Shown here piece after piece: positions 17,122 to 27,246 of a stretch of 64,000 nucleotides of DNA (position 1 is the stretch's first letter; every line of letters begins with the position of its first letter). Below the pieces are notes generated by a model that was given only the letters and a program-made list of their open reading frames with translations, was not told the origin of the DNA and made no database searches. This stretch comes from Clostridium niameyense (lineage in GTDB: Bacteria; Bacillota; Clostridia; Clostridiales; Clostridiaceae), in contig NZ_LN849007.1 of the NCBI RefSeq assembly GCF_001243045.1, positions 1,144,989 to 1,208,988 of the forward strand, given 5' to 3'. Position numbers and translations under genes: made by a program.

Positions 17122-18909
17122 TTAAATTGCTCTAGTATATTCTTTTAACCATTCTTTTTCATCTGCATTTAGGTATGGAGAAATTTTTTCATATACTTTT
17201 TCGTGGTATTCATTTAACCAGTTCTTTTCTTCTATAGTCATAATGTCAGGATTTATTGCATCTAAATCTATTGGCACAAAACTAATTGGTTCAAAGTACA
17301 TGAATTGACCATATTCATTCTTTTCTCCTTCACATACAAGAAGTTCATTTTCGATACGGATTCCGTGTGATCCAGCTATATAAATTCCTGGCTCATCAGT
17401 TATAACCATACCTACTTCAAAAGGATGACATTCATTTGGGCGATATTGCCATCTGAATCCAGTTGGTGCTTCATGTATATTCATTAAGTATCCAACACCG
17501 TGGCCTGTACCATGATTAAAGTTTAAGTTTCTATTCCAGAATGGAGCACGTGCAAGGATGTCCAAATTCATACCAGTGCAACCATAAAGGAATCTTCCAT
17601 GTGCAAGGTGCATATTACTGTTAACAGTTATAGTAAAGTGGTCTTTCATTATTTGTGGTACTTCTCCTAATGCATAAGTTCTTGTAATATCTGTAGAACC
17701 TTCATAGAAACCAGCACCTGTATCTGTTAAGAATAAAGAACCTTCTTTTAATTCTATATCTGTTTCAGGAGTTGGAGCATAGTGTACTATGGCAGCATGT
17801 TCTCCAAATGAAGAAATAGGTTCAAAGCTTGGACGAATAAATCCACCTTGTTCTGCACGGAATTCATCTAACTTATTAGAAGCACTTATTTCTGTAATAA
17901 CTTCTTTACCTATGTTATGTTTAAGCCAATACATAAATTTAGTATGAGCTACACCATCTTTTATTTGAGCTTTTTTAATATTTTCAATTTCAATTGGATT
18001 TTTTATAGCTTTAAATAAAACAGATGGGTTTTGTTTTTCTATCTTTCTAACATTCTTTGGAATATTATTATATAATGCATAATTAACTCTGATTGGATCC
18101 ACTAATACTACATCAGAAGCTTCAAATTTCTTAACTGCTTCGTATATTTCGTTATATGGATGTAATATTACGTTATTTTCATTAAGATTTGCTTTAATTT
18201 CATCATTTAATTTATTTTCATTAATGAATAGATGTACTTTATCCATTGTAATTATAGCATAGCTTAAAACTAGTGGGAAAAATTCAATATCATTTCCACG
18301 AATATTTAAAACCCATGCAATATCATCTAAAGATGTAATTACATGTACATTTGCACCTGCTTTTTTCATTTCTTCTCTAATACGTTTTAATTTAGAAGCA
18401 GTTGATTCTCCAGCGTATTTTACATCAAGATTAAAAGCTGGTTCTTCAGAAAGAGGTGGACGATCTTCCCAAATGTCATTAATTAAATCGCAGTCATAAT
18501 TAATAATAGCGTCTTTATGTTCTAATATTTTTTCATAAGATTGTCCATCAACCATAGAAACAACTCTTCCATCAAATCCAAGGGTTCCCTTATTAGGAAG
18601 TGTTTTTTCGATATATTCTTCTATAGTTGGAACACCTGGTTCACCCATTTTAAATAAATCTATAGTAGTTCCTTGTAGTTGTTTTCCAGCTTGAAGAAAA
18701 TATCTTCCATCTGTCCAAAGTCCTGCATGATTCTTAGTTATAACAGCAGTTCCTGCAGAACCGGAAAAACCAGTTATATACTTTCTAGCTTTGAAATGTT
18801 CTCCTACATACTCGCTTTGATGAAAATCAGCAGTAGGTACGATATACATATCAATATTTTTTTCTGCCATCAAGGTTCTTAATTTTGTAAGTCTTTCAGA
18901 TATTTTCAT
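17122..18909 (-). CDS. Aminopeptidase P family protein (M24B, Xaa-Pro aminopeptidase)
   Basis: 595-aa cytoplasmic metallopeptidase that removes N-terminal residues preceding proline. Two creatinase-like N-terminal domains occupy about residues 1-310. The catalytic M24 domain then shows the metal ligands Asp and Asp in L-T-D-T-G-A-G-F and G-S-T-D-I-T-R-T, His in H-G-T-G-H-G-V-G, and Glu in T-D-E-P-G-I-Y and R-I-E-N-E. A C-terminal M24 extension of about 60 residues ends the protein. This three-domain form of about 600 aa is the long eukaryote-like aminopeptidase P version common in clostridia. SD GGGGGAT on the minus strand. Confidence 0.9.
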   Translation of the reverse strand: MKISERLTKLRTLMAEKNIDMYIVPTADFHQSEYVGEHFKARKYITGFSGSAGTAVITKNHAGLWTDGRYFLQAGKQLQGTTIDLFKMGEPGVPTIEEYIEKTLPNKGTLGFDGRVVSMVDGQSYEKILEHKDAIINYDCDLINDIWEDRPPLSEEPAFNLDVKYAGESTASKLKRIREEMKKAGANVHVITSLDDIAWVLNIRGNDIEFFPLVLSYAIITMDKVHLFINENKLNDEIKANLNENNVILHPYNEIYEAVKKFEASDVVLVDPIRVNYALYNNIPKNVRKIEKQNPSVLFKAIKNPIEIENIKKAQIKDGVAHTKFMYWLKHNIGKEVITEISASNKLDEFRAEQGGFIRPSFEPISSFGEHAAIVHYAPTPETDIELKEGSLFLTDTGAGFYEGSTDITRTYALGEVPQIMKDHFTITVNSNMHLAHGRFLYGCTGMNLDILARAPFWNRNLNFNHGTGHGVGYLMNIHEAPTGFRWQYRPNECHPFEVGMVITDEPGIYIAGSHGIRIENELLVCEGEKNEYGQFMYFEPISFVPIDLDAINPDIMTIEEKNWLNEYHEKVYEKISPYLNADEKEWLKEYTRAI

Positions 18910-19082
18910 TATATTGATCCCCCTTCAATTAGTATTCGTTTCCATAAAATTATAGCACAAAACCATAAGGAAAACTATACCAATGATTAAAATGCATTGA
19001 ATAATTAGATTTATGTTAATATAAATTTGATTAAAATAATTAAGAAAAATTTATACTTTTAGAAATTTTTAAATTAATGATA

Positions 19083-19125
19083 AAACAAATCCCAGTAGTT
19101 ATTTTAATAGCTACTAGGATTTTAT
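19083..19125 (-). terminator. Terminator after decarboxylase gene
   Basis: Inverted repeat AATCCCAGTAGTTATT / AATAGCTACTAGGATT. Read on the minus strand it is followed by T-rich sequence, just past the decarboxylase stop. Confidence 0.6.
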
Positions 19126-19145
19126 GTAGTAATATAGTTATATAG

Positions 19146-20399
19146 TTATATATCACTTAAATAATTACTATTTGAATTTTTCAAATCACATACCAAAGAA
19201 TGTAGTATATCTAAATCAACATGCTCCATAATAACAATCTTATACCATTTATTTGTATCGTTATGAACTTCTGGTACCAAGAAGTATTTTTCTGCTATTT
19301 CTTTATTAACATATTGTTCTTCTATAGTTACTATGTTCATATAGTCTTCTTTATAATATTTAATTCCAATATCATCTAATTGCTCACATAGCCACTTAGT
19401 TCTATTTCTTAGTTTGGTTATTTTTTCTTCCCAACCGTAAGGTCCATAGCTTGCAAGTAGCATCCATATAGCTACAGCATTAGCACCTGAACGACTACCG
19501 CTTATTGTAACATCTAAATTTTCTATATAAGTTGCTTCTTCTGTAAGGGTATTATGTATTAAATTTTTTCTACATACAAAAATTCCCGTACCATAAGGTG
19601 TCTGTAACATTTTGTGACCATCTAATGTGATAGAACTTACATTTTTATTAGAAAAATCTGCTTTACATTCTTTATTATCTATAGGATATATAAATCCACC
19701 AAAAGCCCCGTCAACATGAATTTTATATTCTAAATCATATTTATCAAAAATGCTAGCATATAAATCTGGATTATCTACTGAACCAAACATTGTTGTTCCC
19801 ATATTAGATATTACTATAAAGTATTTCTTTCCCATTTTTTTAGCTTCTTTTACAATGCTATCTAAAGTATCTCTTTGGATTTTACGAGTATGAAAATCTA
19901 TTGGAACTTTTATTATATCTATATTTAGTAAATCAGATCCCTTATAGGCAGAATAATGAGTGTCAGCAGATGTGATTATAGCTATCTCTTCATGTTTTGC
20001 TTTTTTTTCTTTTTTAAAGTAATTTCTATAAACCCACATAGCTTGTATATTAGCTTCTGTTCCTCCTTGAGCTATATATCCATCAAACTCTTCATCCTGT
20101 CCATTAAGAACATCTATGGCTAATAGTTGAATAAGTTCCCTTTCTATATCAAAGGTTCCTCCGAATAATATATCTGCTTTATCATATGTATGACATCCTA
20201 TATGGTTTGGATTTTGTATAAATGTTCTTAGATAAGGTGAGTGTTTTATAAAACTATGATCATCATAAAAAACATTATCATCTAATTTTGTTCCTGGTAT
20301 CCCTATAGTTTTAGTATCATCATAATTTAAAGTTCTCTCTAAAGATTTAGTTATTTTTTCATCCATTTCTTTTTGAGTGTATTTTCTCCAAAATTTCAT
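19146..20399 (-). CDS. Pyridoxal-phosphate-dependent decarboxylase (group II)
   Basis: 417-aa fold-type I PLP enzyme. The PLP lysine is in T-L-D-G-H-K-M-L-Q (about residue 260). The His that stacks on the cofactor lies in ADTHYSAYK, and the substrate-binding region includes FDIERELIQLLAIDVL. Related to histidine/tyrosine/glutamate decarboxylases, with a Clostridium-type length and no N-terminal extension. Product is probably an amine used in acid stress or signalling; the exact amino acid cannot be told. SD GGGGAGG on the minus strand. A transcription unit separate from the upstream aminopeptidase. Confidence 0.8.
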   Translation of the reverse strand: MKFWRKYTQKEMDEKITKSLERTLNYDDTKTIGIPGTKLDDNVFYDDHSFIKHSPYLRTFIQNPNHIGCHTYDKADILFGGTFDIERELIQLLAIDVLNGQDEEFDGYIAQGGTEANIQAMWVYRNYFKKEKKAKHEEIAIITSADTHYSAYKGSDLLNIDIIKVPIDFHTRKIQRDTLDSIVKEAKKMGKKYFIVISNMGTTMFGSVDNPDLYASIFDKYDLEYKIHVDGAFGGFIYPIDNKECKADFSNKNVSSITLDGHKMLQTPYGTGIFVCRKNLIHNTLTEEATYIENLDVTISGSRSGANAVAIWMLLASYGPYGWEEKITKLRNRTKWLCEQLDDIGIKYYKEDYMNIVTIEEQYVNKEIAEKYFLVPEVHNDTNKWYKIVIMEHVDLDILHSLVCDLKNSNSNYLSDI

Positions 20400-20623
20400 T
20401 TGTTAAAGCCTCCCCTTATTAGTTTCGTTTAATACAACATTGATATTTTAAATTTAAAACTTTATAAAATAATAATAACATATAAAAACTAAATTTGTTA
20501 AATAGATTAAATTTGAAAATTGTTAAAGATAATTCAATGCAAAAAATTCCATTATAACAATAGTTTTTATTTATATAAGCTGCTAAAATTATATTAGAAT
20601 ATAATTTTAGGAGTTTAGTATTT

Positions 20624-21667
20624 ATGGTTACAAATAATGAAGAAATGCTTTTAATTCCTTATAAGGAATTTGATACGTTACAAATTAAAAGTAAAGATAT
20701 AGAAAATAATAAATTTTTAGTAGATAAAAGTCTTATAACTAATTCTGAAAGAGACAATCTTCTAACTGAATTAAAAAAGTGTTTAAGTGAATGTGATAAA
20801 TTTTATTTTAGCGTAGCATTTATTAATTTCAGTGGTTTACAACTGTTATTGGATAGTTTTAAAGAGTTAGAGAAAAGAAATATAAAAGGAAGAATTATAA
20901 CCTCTACATATTTAAATTTTACTGAACCTAAAGCTTTAAAAAGAATAAAAGAGTTTAACAATATAGACTTAAAAATTTTTATTGCCAATAAGGAGAAGGG
21001 CTTTCATACTAAGGCTTACATTTTTGAAAATAAAGATGAATATAAAATAATTATAGGATCTTCTAATATAACCCAACGTGCTTTAAAAAGTAATGTTGAG
21101 TGGAATGTTAAGGTAATATCTAAAAAAGAAAACAACTTTTCTTTTGAAGTTATTTATGAATATCTAAAGTTATGGGAAAATACCTCTTTTGTAGATGATG
21201 AGTTTTTAAATAATTATAATAATTTTATAAAGGAAATCAGAAAAACAGAAAAGAAGACTTTAGAATTTAAAAACTATGAAATAATAAGACCTAACTATAT
21301 GCAAAGTAGAGCTATTAATAATTTAAAAAGACTTAGGTCCCTAGGGGAAGATAAAGCTTTAGTTATTGCAGCTACTGGTACAGGAAAAACCTATATGTCT
21401 GCTTTTGATGTTATGAGCTTTAGTCCTAAAAAAATGTTATTTTTAGTACATAGGGAAGATATTTTAAAAGGAGCTGAAAATACTTTCAAAAGACTTGTTA
21501 AAAATAAAGATAAAACCACAGGATTGTTAACAGGCAGTAAGAAGGAGGAAAATGTAGATTATTTATTTTCCACTATTCAATCTATGAACAATAATTTAGA
21601 TAAATTTAATCCATATGAATTTGAATATATTATTATAGATGAGGCTGTTATACTAAGACTAAGTTAG
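20624..21667 (+). pseudogene. PLD-domain DEAD/DEAH helicase gene, truncated by element insertion
   Basis: N-terminal one-third of a large superfamily II helicase (related proteins are about 900-1000 aa). Residues about 40-190 are a phospholipase-D-like domain with one HxK motif (FHTKAYIFE) and I-G-S-S-N-I-T. Residues about 220-340 are the first helicase lobe: Q-like motif, Walker A ATGTGKTY, and motif II up to I-I-I-D-E-A. Exactly there, at about 21,646, homology stops, and the frame reads eight unrelated codons to a TAG. The missing lobe is expected beyond the right window edge. The family is usually linked to DNA repair or defence. Confidence 0.8.
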
Positions 21668-22032
21668 TAAACCTTGAAAACATAAGGGTTTCACTGATTT
21701 AGTCTGTTTTTTATATATTAGCAAAATATAATGAAGTTAGGTGTGTAGTAGGAATACGTTGCAAAGATTGCTAATCATTAAATTTACTCACTTTGTAAAC
21801 TTTTATAACTTTAACACAAATAGTTATGATTTTAGAAATAAATAGGCTGTTAATGATTTTATATGGTAGAGTGAGAATTTAATATTGATTGTGTGAATAT
21901 GTCATTAAATGAAATAAAGATTATAAATTAGAATGTAGAATAAAGGAATATAAGGCTTTATGTAGAATGTAGAATAATATAATATTATAAATCTTTATAA
22001 AGTATATTAGTTTAAACTGGAAAGGATCAACA
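21668..22032 (+). other. Non-coding left end of the element
   Basis: No gene. It starts with a small inverted repeat, AAACCTT / AAGGGTTT (about 21,670-21,691), directly at the presumed junction. Near its end is a repeated GTAGAATGTAGAAT sequence (about 21,930-21,975). Plausibly recombinase binding and the hamA promoter lie here, but no clear -35/-10 pair stands out. Confidence 0.4.
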
Positions 22033-22974
22033 ATGATTTCTACAAAAATGCAAACATTCAATGAATTTAAAGTATTTACATATAATGAACAAAGGACATT
22101 TTTACATATTGATTTAAATGATTCGTATAATTTCTATAAAGGGTTATTTGAATATTTTTTTGATGAAAGCAGATTGTTAAGATATGCTGAAAATAAAATG
22201 AATTTAAAATTTGAACCTACTATAAGGAATTATGTTACATTATTTAAACTCTTGAGATTATATATTGATGATTATAATATTGAAAGAATTCCATCAGAAA
22301 TAGAAAGTGAAGTTATAAGAATTCTAAAGGAAGAATATGAAATTCATGATTCTGGTGATGGATACCTTAAAGTAAGATTGGATAAGATGGGAAAGATAGG
22401 TGAATACATATTCTGTAATTTATTATCAGAGTATTTTAAATTTGATTGCATAATTCCTAAAGTGATTTTAACTACAGATCCTAATATGAACGTTTATGGT
22501 ATTGATACATTATTTTACTCTCGTGAAAACGACATGATTCTTTTAGGAGAATCAAAACTAAGTAAATCATTATCAAATGGAACTGGCTTAATTAATGAAT
22601 CTTTAAAAACTTATGAGCAGCAGGTTAGAGATGAATTTGTATTAATGCTAAGTAATAGATTTTTAAAAAATAATATGGGTATATTTGGTGAAATCTATGC
22701 TGATACTATAGAATTGAGTCTTTCAGTTGAAGATTTTATTAAAAAAGCAGGTGTGAAAAATATTGGAATACCTATTTTTATAGCTCATGGTGAGGATAAA
22801 ATACCTGATGATATATTTAAAAAACTAAGTAAGATAAAAAGAAAAAATATTTTAGGATTGAATACAAGTTATATAATTGTTTCTTTGCCAATTATAAATA
22901 AAAGTAAGATGATTGGAGTATTTACTCAAGCTATAGCGGAAAGGATGTCAGACTATGAAGCTAAATCAAAATAG
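22033..22974 (+). CDS. hamA: Hachiman defence protein HamA (DUF1837 nuclease)
   Basis: 313-aa DUF1837 protein, nuclease half of the Hachiman antiphage system. A PD-(D/E)XK-like core is visible: G-I-D-T-L-F-Y at about residues 156-162, then L-L-G-E-S-K-L at about 170-176, followed by S-K-S and a helix with NESLKTYEQQVRDEF, the pattern of HamA. The C-terminal half ends in the strand IGIPIFIAHGEDKI. SD GGAAAGGA ahead of ATG 22033. Its end overlaps hamB by 20 bases. In the known system HamA is held inactive by the helicase HamB and released on sensing damaged or invading DNA, causing DNA clearance or abortive infection. Confidence 0.85.
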   Translation: MISTKMQTFNEFKVFTYNEQRTFLHIDLNDSYNFYKGLFEYFFDESRLLRYAENKMNLKFEPTIRNYVTLFKLLRLYIDDYNIERIPSEIESEVIRILKEEYEIHDSGDGYLKVRLDKMGKIGEYIFCNLLSEYFKFDCIIPKVILTTDPNMNVYGIDTLFYSRENDMILLGESKLSKSLSNGTGLINESLKTYEQQVRDEFVLMLSNRFLKNNMGIFGEIYADTIELSLSVEDFIKKAGVKNIGIPIFIAHGEDKIPDDIFKKLSKIKRKNILGLNTSYIIVSLPIINKSKMIGVFTQAIAERMSDYEAKSK

Positions 22975-25027
22975 TGTTGATCCACCAAAATTAAGAGAGT
23001 TTTATATACGATCATTATCTGAGTCATTAAATCCAACCCAAAAAGCAAGAGAACTTGCTGATAATTTATTTGCGTTAGATTTAACTGTTTATTCTAATGA
23101 TTATACGTTGGATTCAATCATTTATTCTGCTTTTGCAAAATCACAGCTTGATGACGAAGTGTCCCTGCATCCAGAACAAATTGAAATTATTGAAAAAATA
23201 AAAGAAAATGATGCATTAATAGTTAGTGCACCAACAAGCTTTGGAAAAACGTTTTGTGTCTTTGAATATATAGCCCGTTATATTCCTAATAATATTGTTC
23301 TAATTGTTCCAACTTTAGCTTTAATAGAAGAATATATTAAAAAAATAATAAAAAAGTATCATAAATTGTTTTCAAAATATAAAATTCATACACACATTGA
23401 TGAAGAAAAGAACTACGATTTTGAGAAAAAAAATATATTTGTTATCACTCACGACAGAGTTGTTCAAGAAAGCGCATATAAAATGATTGAGCAAATTGAC
23501 TTTTTAGTTATTGATGAAGTATATAAACTTGAAAGTGATGAAAAAAATGATAGGGTTTTAGTCTTGAATATGGCATATTATCATTTAGCACAAAAAGCTA
23601 AAAAATATGTTTTATTGGCACCTTTCATTAAAGCGGTAGAAGATATAGAAAAACTAGACAAAAAGCCGGTTTTTTACAATACGTTATATTCTCCAGTTGT
23701 AAATGATGTTAAAACTATTAATATATTAAGACATGAAGACAGATATATGGAGTGTCAACGTTTATTAAAAGAAGTTATAAAAGATCAAAAGACATTAATT
23801 TATTTTCCTACTGTAACAGGAATATATAAATACGTAAATGAATTTGTTTCTAAAGAACCTATTATTAATGATATTGATGAATATGTAAAATATTTTTTAG
23901 AGTGGGCAAGAGATGAAATTCATGAGGATTGGTGTGTTATAAAGGCAATGGAGAGAGGCTATCTTATACACAATGGGCAGATACCAATTGGTACAAGAAT
24001 GTTTCAATTAGATTTCTATGAAAGTAGCTCAAATTTCAACAGATTGTTATGTACATCAACTTTGCTGGAGGGGGTAAATACTACAGCTGAAAGTATAATA
24101 ATTACAAAACCATCTAGAATGTCGAATAGAAATGATAATAATGCAGATTTTTCAGCTTTCGATTTCTATAATTTGGTTGGCAGAACAGGAAGACTTAATA
24201 AACACTTTGTAGGAACTGCATACTATTTAAAAGCACCAACTGATCCAGAATATAATAAGATTGATGCAATAAAAAGTATAAAGTTTGAGCTTACAGATGA
24301 AAGTAAAGATATAGACATTCAAAAAGGCAATATAAGTGAACATCCGGATGTAATCGTTTTTCTTGAAGAATTGGGAATTACTATAGATGACTATCTTGCC
24401 AATATAGGAAGTAAGCATAGGTTTGAAACTGTGAAATCAATTTATTACAGATATAAAGAAAAAAAGTATGAAATTTCACAAGAGTTATTAGTATTTTTAA
24501 ACAATAAAAGACATGGTAGATTAAATCTAATTAAGCATTTGTATTATGTTGCTGAGGGAAAGAATGATAAATATAGAGCAAATATTATAAATAGTCTTTT
24601 AAATAGAAGTAGACCTAAAATTAAAACAATAGTTGACAAGACTAAAATATACTTTAAAAGTAAAGATATAAATAATATAATATCAACTACAATAAATATG
24701 AAAATGAGTTATATTGAACATAATTTTTATACAAAAGTGATATTAATTAAATATTTTATGGAACTAGAAGTAAGTAATAAGTCTACAATAGATGTTTTAA
24801 ATAATAAAGTAATTAATACAATTGAATATCTTTATTTTTCAACTTCAAAACAAAAGAAAATGTTACTTGATTTAGGTGTGTATGAAAGAGACGTTGAATA
24901 TATAATTAAAATTATAGGAGATGATTTTGAAGATACATTTGAACTTAAGAAAAGATTGCAGAAAAATTATGATATGCTTAAAGGAATTGGATTTGTATCC
25001 AAATATGTAATTAAGAATGTTTTATGA
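22955..25027 (+). CDS. hamB: Hachiman defence helicase HamB
   Basis: 690-aa superfamily II helicase. Motif I SAPTSFGKTF (about residue 90), Ia LIVPTLALIEEY, Ib ITHDR, motif II FLVIDEVYKL (about 184-193, DEVY instead of DEAH), motif V L-L-C-T-S-T-L-L-E-G-V-N, motif VI NLVGRTGRLNKHFVGTAYYL (about 406-425). This divergent helicase with a long helical C-terminal part is the usual partner of DUF1837. It overlaps hamA by 20 bases and is followed by a terminator, so the two form a closed cassette at the left end of the element. Confidence 0.85.
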   Translation: MKLNQNSVDPPKLREFYIRSLSESLNPTQKARELADNLFALDLTVYSNDYTLDSIIYSAFAKSQLDDEVSLHPEQIEIIEKIKENDALIVSAPTSFGKTFCVFEYIARYIPNNIVLIVPTLALIEEYIKKIIKKYHKLFSKYKIHTHIDEEKNYDFEKKNIFVITHDRVVQESAYKMIEQIDFLVIDEVYKLESDEKNDRVLVLNMAYYHLAQKAKKYVLLAPFIKAVEDIEKLDKKPVFYNTLYSPVVNDVKTINILRHEDRYMECQRLLKEVIKDQKTLIYFPTVTGIYKYVNEFVSKEPIINDIDEYVKYFLEWARDEIHEDWCVIKAMERGYLIHNGQIPIGTRMFQLDFYESSSNFNRLLCTSTLLEGVNTTAESIIITKPSRMSNRNDNNADFSAFDFYNLVGRTGRLNKHFVGTAYYLKAPTDPEYNKIDAIKSIKFELTDESKDIDIQKGNISEHPDVIVFLEELGITIDDYLANIGSKHRFETVKSIYYRYKEKKYEISQELLVFLNNKRHGRLNLIKHLYYVAEGKNDKYRANIINSLLNRSRPKIKTIVDKTKIYFKSKDINNIISTTINMKMSYIEHNFYTKVILIKYFMELEVSNKSTIDVLNNKVINTIEYLYFSTSKQKKMLLDLGVYERDVEYIIKIIGDDFEDTFELKKRLQKNYDMLKGIGFVSKYVIKNVL

Positions 25028-25042
25028 TATTTAAAATAAGTT

Positions 25043-25090
25043 TATAAAAAGGCTATAAAATATGTTTAAAAATTCATAGCCTTTTTATAA
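25043..25090. terminator. Bidirectional terminator between hamB and HTH gene
   Basis: TATAAAAAGGCTATA and ATAGCCTTTTTATA form a strong hairpin with T-runs on both strands, between convergent genes. Confidence 0.8.
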
Positions 25091-25306
25091 CTAGATTTTT
25101 TCTCCATCATCAAACATAAAAAATCCTTCAAATTTGCAGCTAAGTGCTGTAGCAATTTCAATTAATTCCTGCTCTGAAAAGTTATCACGATTCAATTTAT
25201 TAGTTAAATTTTGACGGGAAGTACCAACCATATTAGCTAAGTCTGATATGGTTATTTTTTTTCGCCTTAATAGTATTCTAATTTTTTCACCCATAGTTAA
25301 GGACAT
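25091..25306 (-). CDS. XRE-family HTH regulator of the element
   Basis: 71-aa protein: a single helix-turn-helix (MGEKIRILLRRKKITISDLA, then S-R-Q-N-L-T-N-K-L) with a short acidic tail F-M-F-D-D-G-E-K. Transcribed away from parA across a 168-base control region with three TTTACAA repeats, the standard arrangement of an element repressor. Start ATG behind AGGTGTG on the minus strand. Inferred to repress the parA-led operon and itself. Confidence 0.8.
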   Translation of the reverse strand: MSLTMGEKIRILLRRKKITISDLANMVGTSRQNLTNKLNRDNFSEQELIEIATALSCKFEGFFMFDDGEKI

Positions 25307-25353
25307 AAATATTCACACCTCTATATATTATATATATAAATATACACTAAAAA

Positions 25354-25455
25354 ATTTACAATAGCAACTTTATTAAATTTATAGAAATTATTTAGTTTAC
25401 AAAAATATTGACATAAGATATAATTGAGTTTATAAAGAAACTAAAAAGTTTACAA
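25354..25455 (+). promoter_or_regulatory. Operator-rich promoter of the parA operon
   Basis: -35 TTGACA (25408-25413), 17-base spacer, -10 TATAAA (25431-25436). TTTACAA copies lie at about 25,354 (ATTTACAAT), 25,395 (GTTTACAAA, just upstream of the -35) and 25,448 (GTTTACAAG, in the leader). The spacing around the core promoter suggests repressor operators, probably for the divergent HTH protein. Confidence 0.6.
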
Positions 25456-25474
25456 GAATAAGGAGGCAAATTTT

Positions 25475-26260
25475 ATGATTAGTAATAAAATAATTTCTAT
25501 TGTTAATCAGAAAGGAGGAGTAGCTAAAACTGTAACAACTTTAAATTTAGGATATGCATTAGCAGAAATGGGAAAGAAGGTACTACTTATAGACTTTGAT
25601 CCTCAGAGTAGCTTAACAGTATGCTTTGGCTATGATAATACGGATAGTATAAAAACAACAATATATAATCTTATGGCAATGGCTATTGAAGAGAAAAGTT
25701 TACCTAAAAAAGAAGAGTATATTCTTTCAGCAGGAAATATTGATATTATTCCTTGTAGCTTAGAGTTATCAGCAATAGAAATAGCACTTGTTAATGTTAT
25801 GAGTAGGGAACTGGTTTTAAAATCTATAGTTGATGAAGTAAAAACTGATTATGACTACGTTATTATTGATTGTTCACCATCACTTGGAATGCTTACTATA
25901 AATGCACTAGCTGCTTGTGATAGTGTAATTATTCCTGTTACTCCTCAATATCTTTCAGCTAAAGGCTTGGAGCTACTTCTTAGGAATATTATTAGAGTAA
26001 AGAAAAGAATAAATCCTAATATTAAAGTTGATGGCATACTGCTTACAATGTATGCAGAAAGAATGAAACTTTCAAAGGAAGTGCTATCAATTATTCAAGA
26101 AGCTTATGGAAGTCATATTCATATCTTTGAAAGCAAGATACCAACATCGGTAAAGGTTGGAGAAGCAAATATGAGAGGTAAAAGCACCATAGAATATGAT
26201 CCTAAGAATAAAGTATCCATAGCTTATATGGAATTTGCAAAGGAGGTAGCAGCACTATGA
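25475..26260 (+). CDS. ParA family ATPase (Soj-like)
   Basis: 261-aa deviant-Walker ATPase for DNA partition. Walker A K-G-G-V-A-K-T at about residues 13-19 (alanine where glycine is usual is common in ICE versions), Walker A' L-L-I-D-F-D-P-Q-S-S, Walker B Y-V-I-I-D-C-S-P-S. SD AGGAGG ahead of ATG 25475. First gene of the element's core operon; the stop overlaps parB by four bases. Likely stabilises the excised circular form or supports its replication. Acts on nucleoid DNA together with ParB. Confidence 0.93.
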   Translation: MISNKIISIVNQKGGVAKTVTTLNLGYALAEMGKKVLLIDFDPQSSLTVCFGYDNTDSIKTTIYNLMAMAIEEKSLPKKEEYILSAGNIDIIPCSLELSAIEIALVNVMSRELVLKSIVDEVKTDYDYVIIDCSPSLGMLTINALAACDSVIIPVTPQYLSAKGLELLLRNIIRVKKRINPNIKVDGILLTMYAERMKLSKEVLSIIQEAYGSHIHIFESKIPTSVKVGEANMRGKSTIEYDPKNKVSIAYMEFAKEVAAL

Positions 26261-27246
26261 GTGAAAAAAGATTAATGAGTTTAGATGATATGTTTGGAGA
26301 TACTCAACCTGAAAAAGAAACTAAATCAGGAATAACAGAAATTGAAATAGAAAAATTGGTGTCTTTTAGTAATCATCCTTTTAAGCTATATGAAGGAGAA
26401 AGACTAAATGACATGGTAGAAAGTATTAAGGAGTTTGGAGTTATAGTACCTATAGTTGTAAGACCTATGGGTACAAGCTATCAGATTCTATCTGGTCATA
26501 ATAGAGTTAATGCTGCAAAACTTGTAGGAATACTTAAAGTGCCAGCAGTTATTAAGGAAGGACTTACAGAAGATGAAGCTACTTTAATTGTTACTGAAAC
26601 AAATACAATGCAAAGGTCATTTTCAGATTTACTTCATTCAGAAAGAGCTGCTGTTATTTATACAAGACATAAAGCTATGGCTAATCAAGGAATTAGAAAT
26701 GACCTATTAAATGAGATAGAAAGACTTTCTAAATCCAATGAAATCAAGGAGGATGAAACTTTTTCCCCATTGGGGAAAAAGTTAAGAACCCATGAAGAAA
26801 TAGGAGAAACATATAAACTTTCTAAAAATTCTATAGCAAGATATTTAAGAATTTTCAAGTTGATAGATGAAATAAAAGAGTTTTTAGATAAAGGAGAAAT
26901 ATCTATAAGAGCAGGTGTGGATTTATCATATTTATCAGAAGAACAGCAAAATATGATTGTAGAAATTACAGCAGAGAATAACTACAAAATAGATATGAAA
27001 AAAGCTGAAGTTATTAGAGATTACTCAGAAAAAGGTAAACTAAATGAAAAAACAGCTTATTCAATTCTTTCAGGAGAACTTAACAAAAGAACAATATCAA
27101 ATAAGCCTGCTTATATAAAGTTAAAGCAAAAACTAATAAACAAATATTTTAAGCCAGAAGCTAAGCAGCCAGAGATTGAAGATATTATTGATAAGGCTTT
27201 AAAGCTATATTTTGAAACTCAGGGGAAGGAGGTACTTGATGAGTAG
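26257..27246 (+). CDS. ParB/RepB/Spo0J family partition protein
   Basis: 329-aa centromere-binding CTPase-type protein. The N-terminal ParB domain (about residues 28-120) contains [16 protein letters not shown] and the CTP-binding patch [11 protein letters not shown] central helix-turn-helix (about 175-200) reads [11 protein letters not shown]. The last 90 residues are a basic C-terminal domain. Starts with ATGA overlap to parA and overlaps the next gene by eight bases. No parS cluster was recognised by eye nearby. Confidence 0.9.
   Translation: MSEKRLMSLDDMFGDTQPEKETKSGITEIEIEKLVSFSNHPFKLYEGERLNDMVESIKEFGVIVPIVVRPMGTSYQILSGHNRVNAAKLVGILKVPAVIKEGLTEDEATLIVTETNTMQRSFSDLLHSERAAVIYTRHKAMANQGIRNDLLNEIERLSKSNEIKEDETFSPLGKKLRTHEEIGETYKLSKNSIARYLRIFKLIDEIKEFLDKGEISIRAGVDLSYLSEEQQNMIVEITAENNYKIDMKKAEVIRDYSEKGKLNEKTAYSILSGELNKRTISNKPAYIKLKQKLINKYFKPEAKQPEIEDIIDKALKLYFETQGKEVLDE

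Noticed and set aside
21930-21975. GTAGAATGTAGAAT repeat as a CRISPR or iteron array
   Set aside because: Only two to four short copies with irregular spacing. No CRISPR array is visible anywhere in the window.
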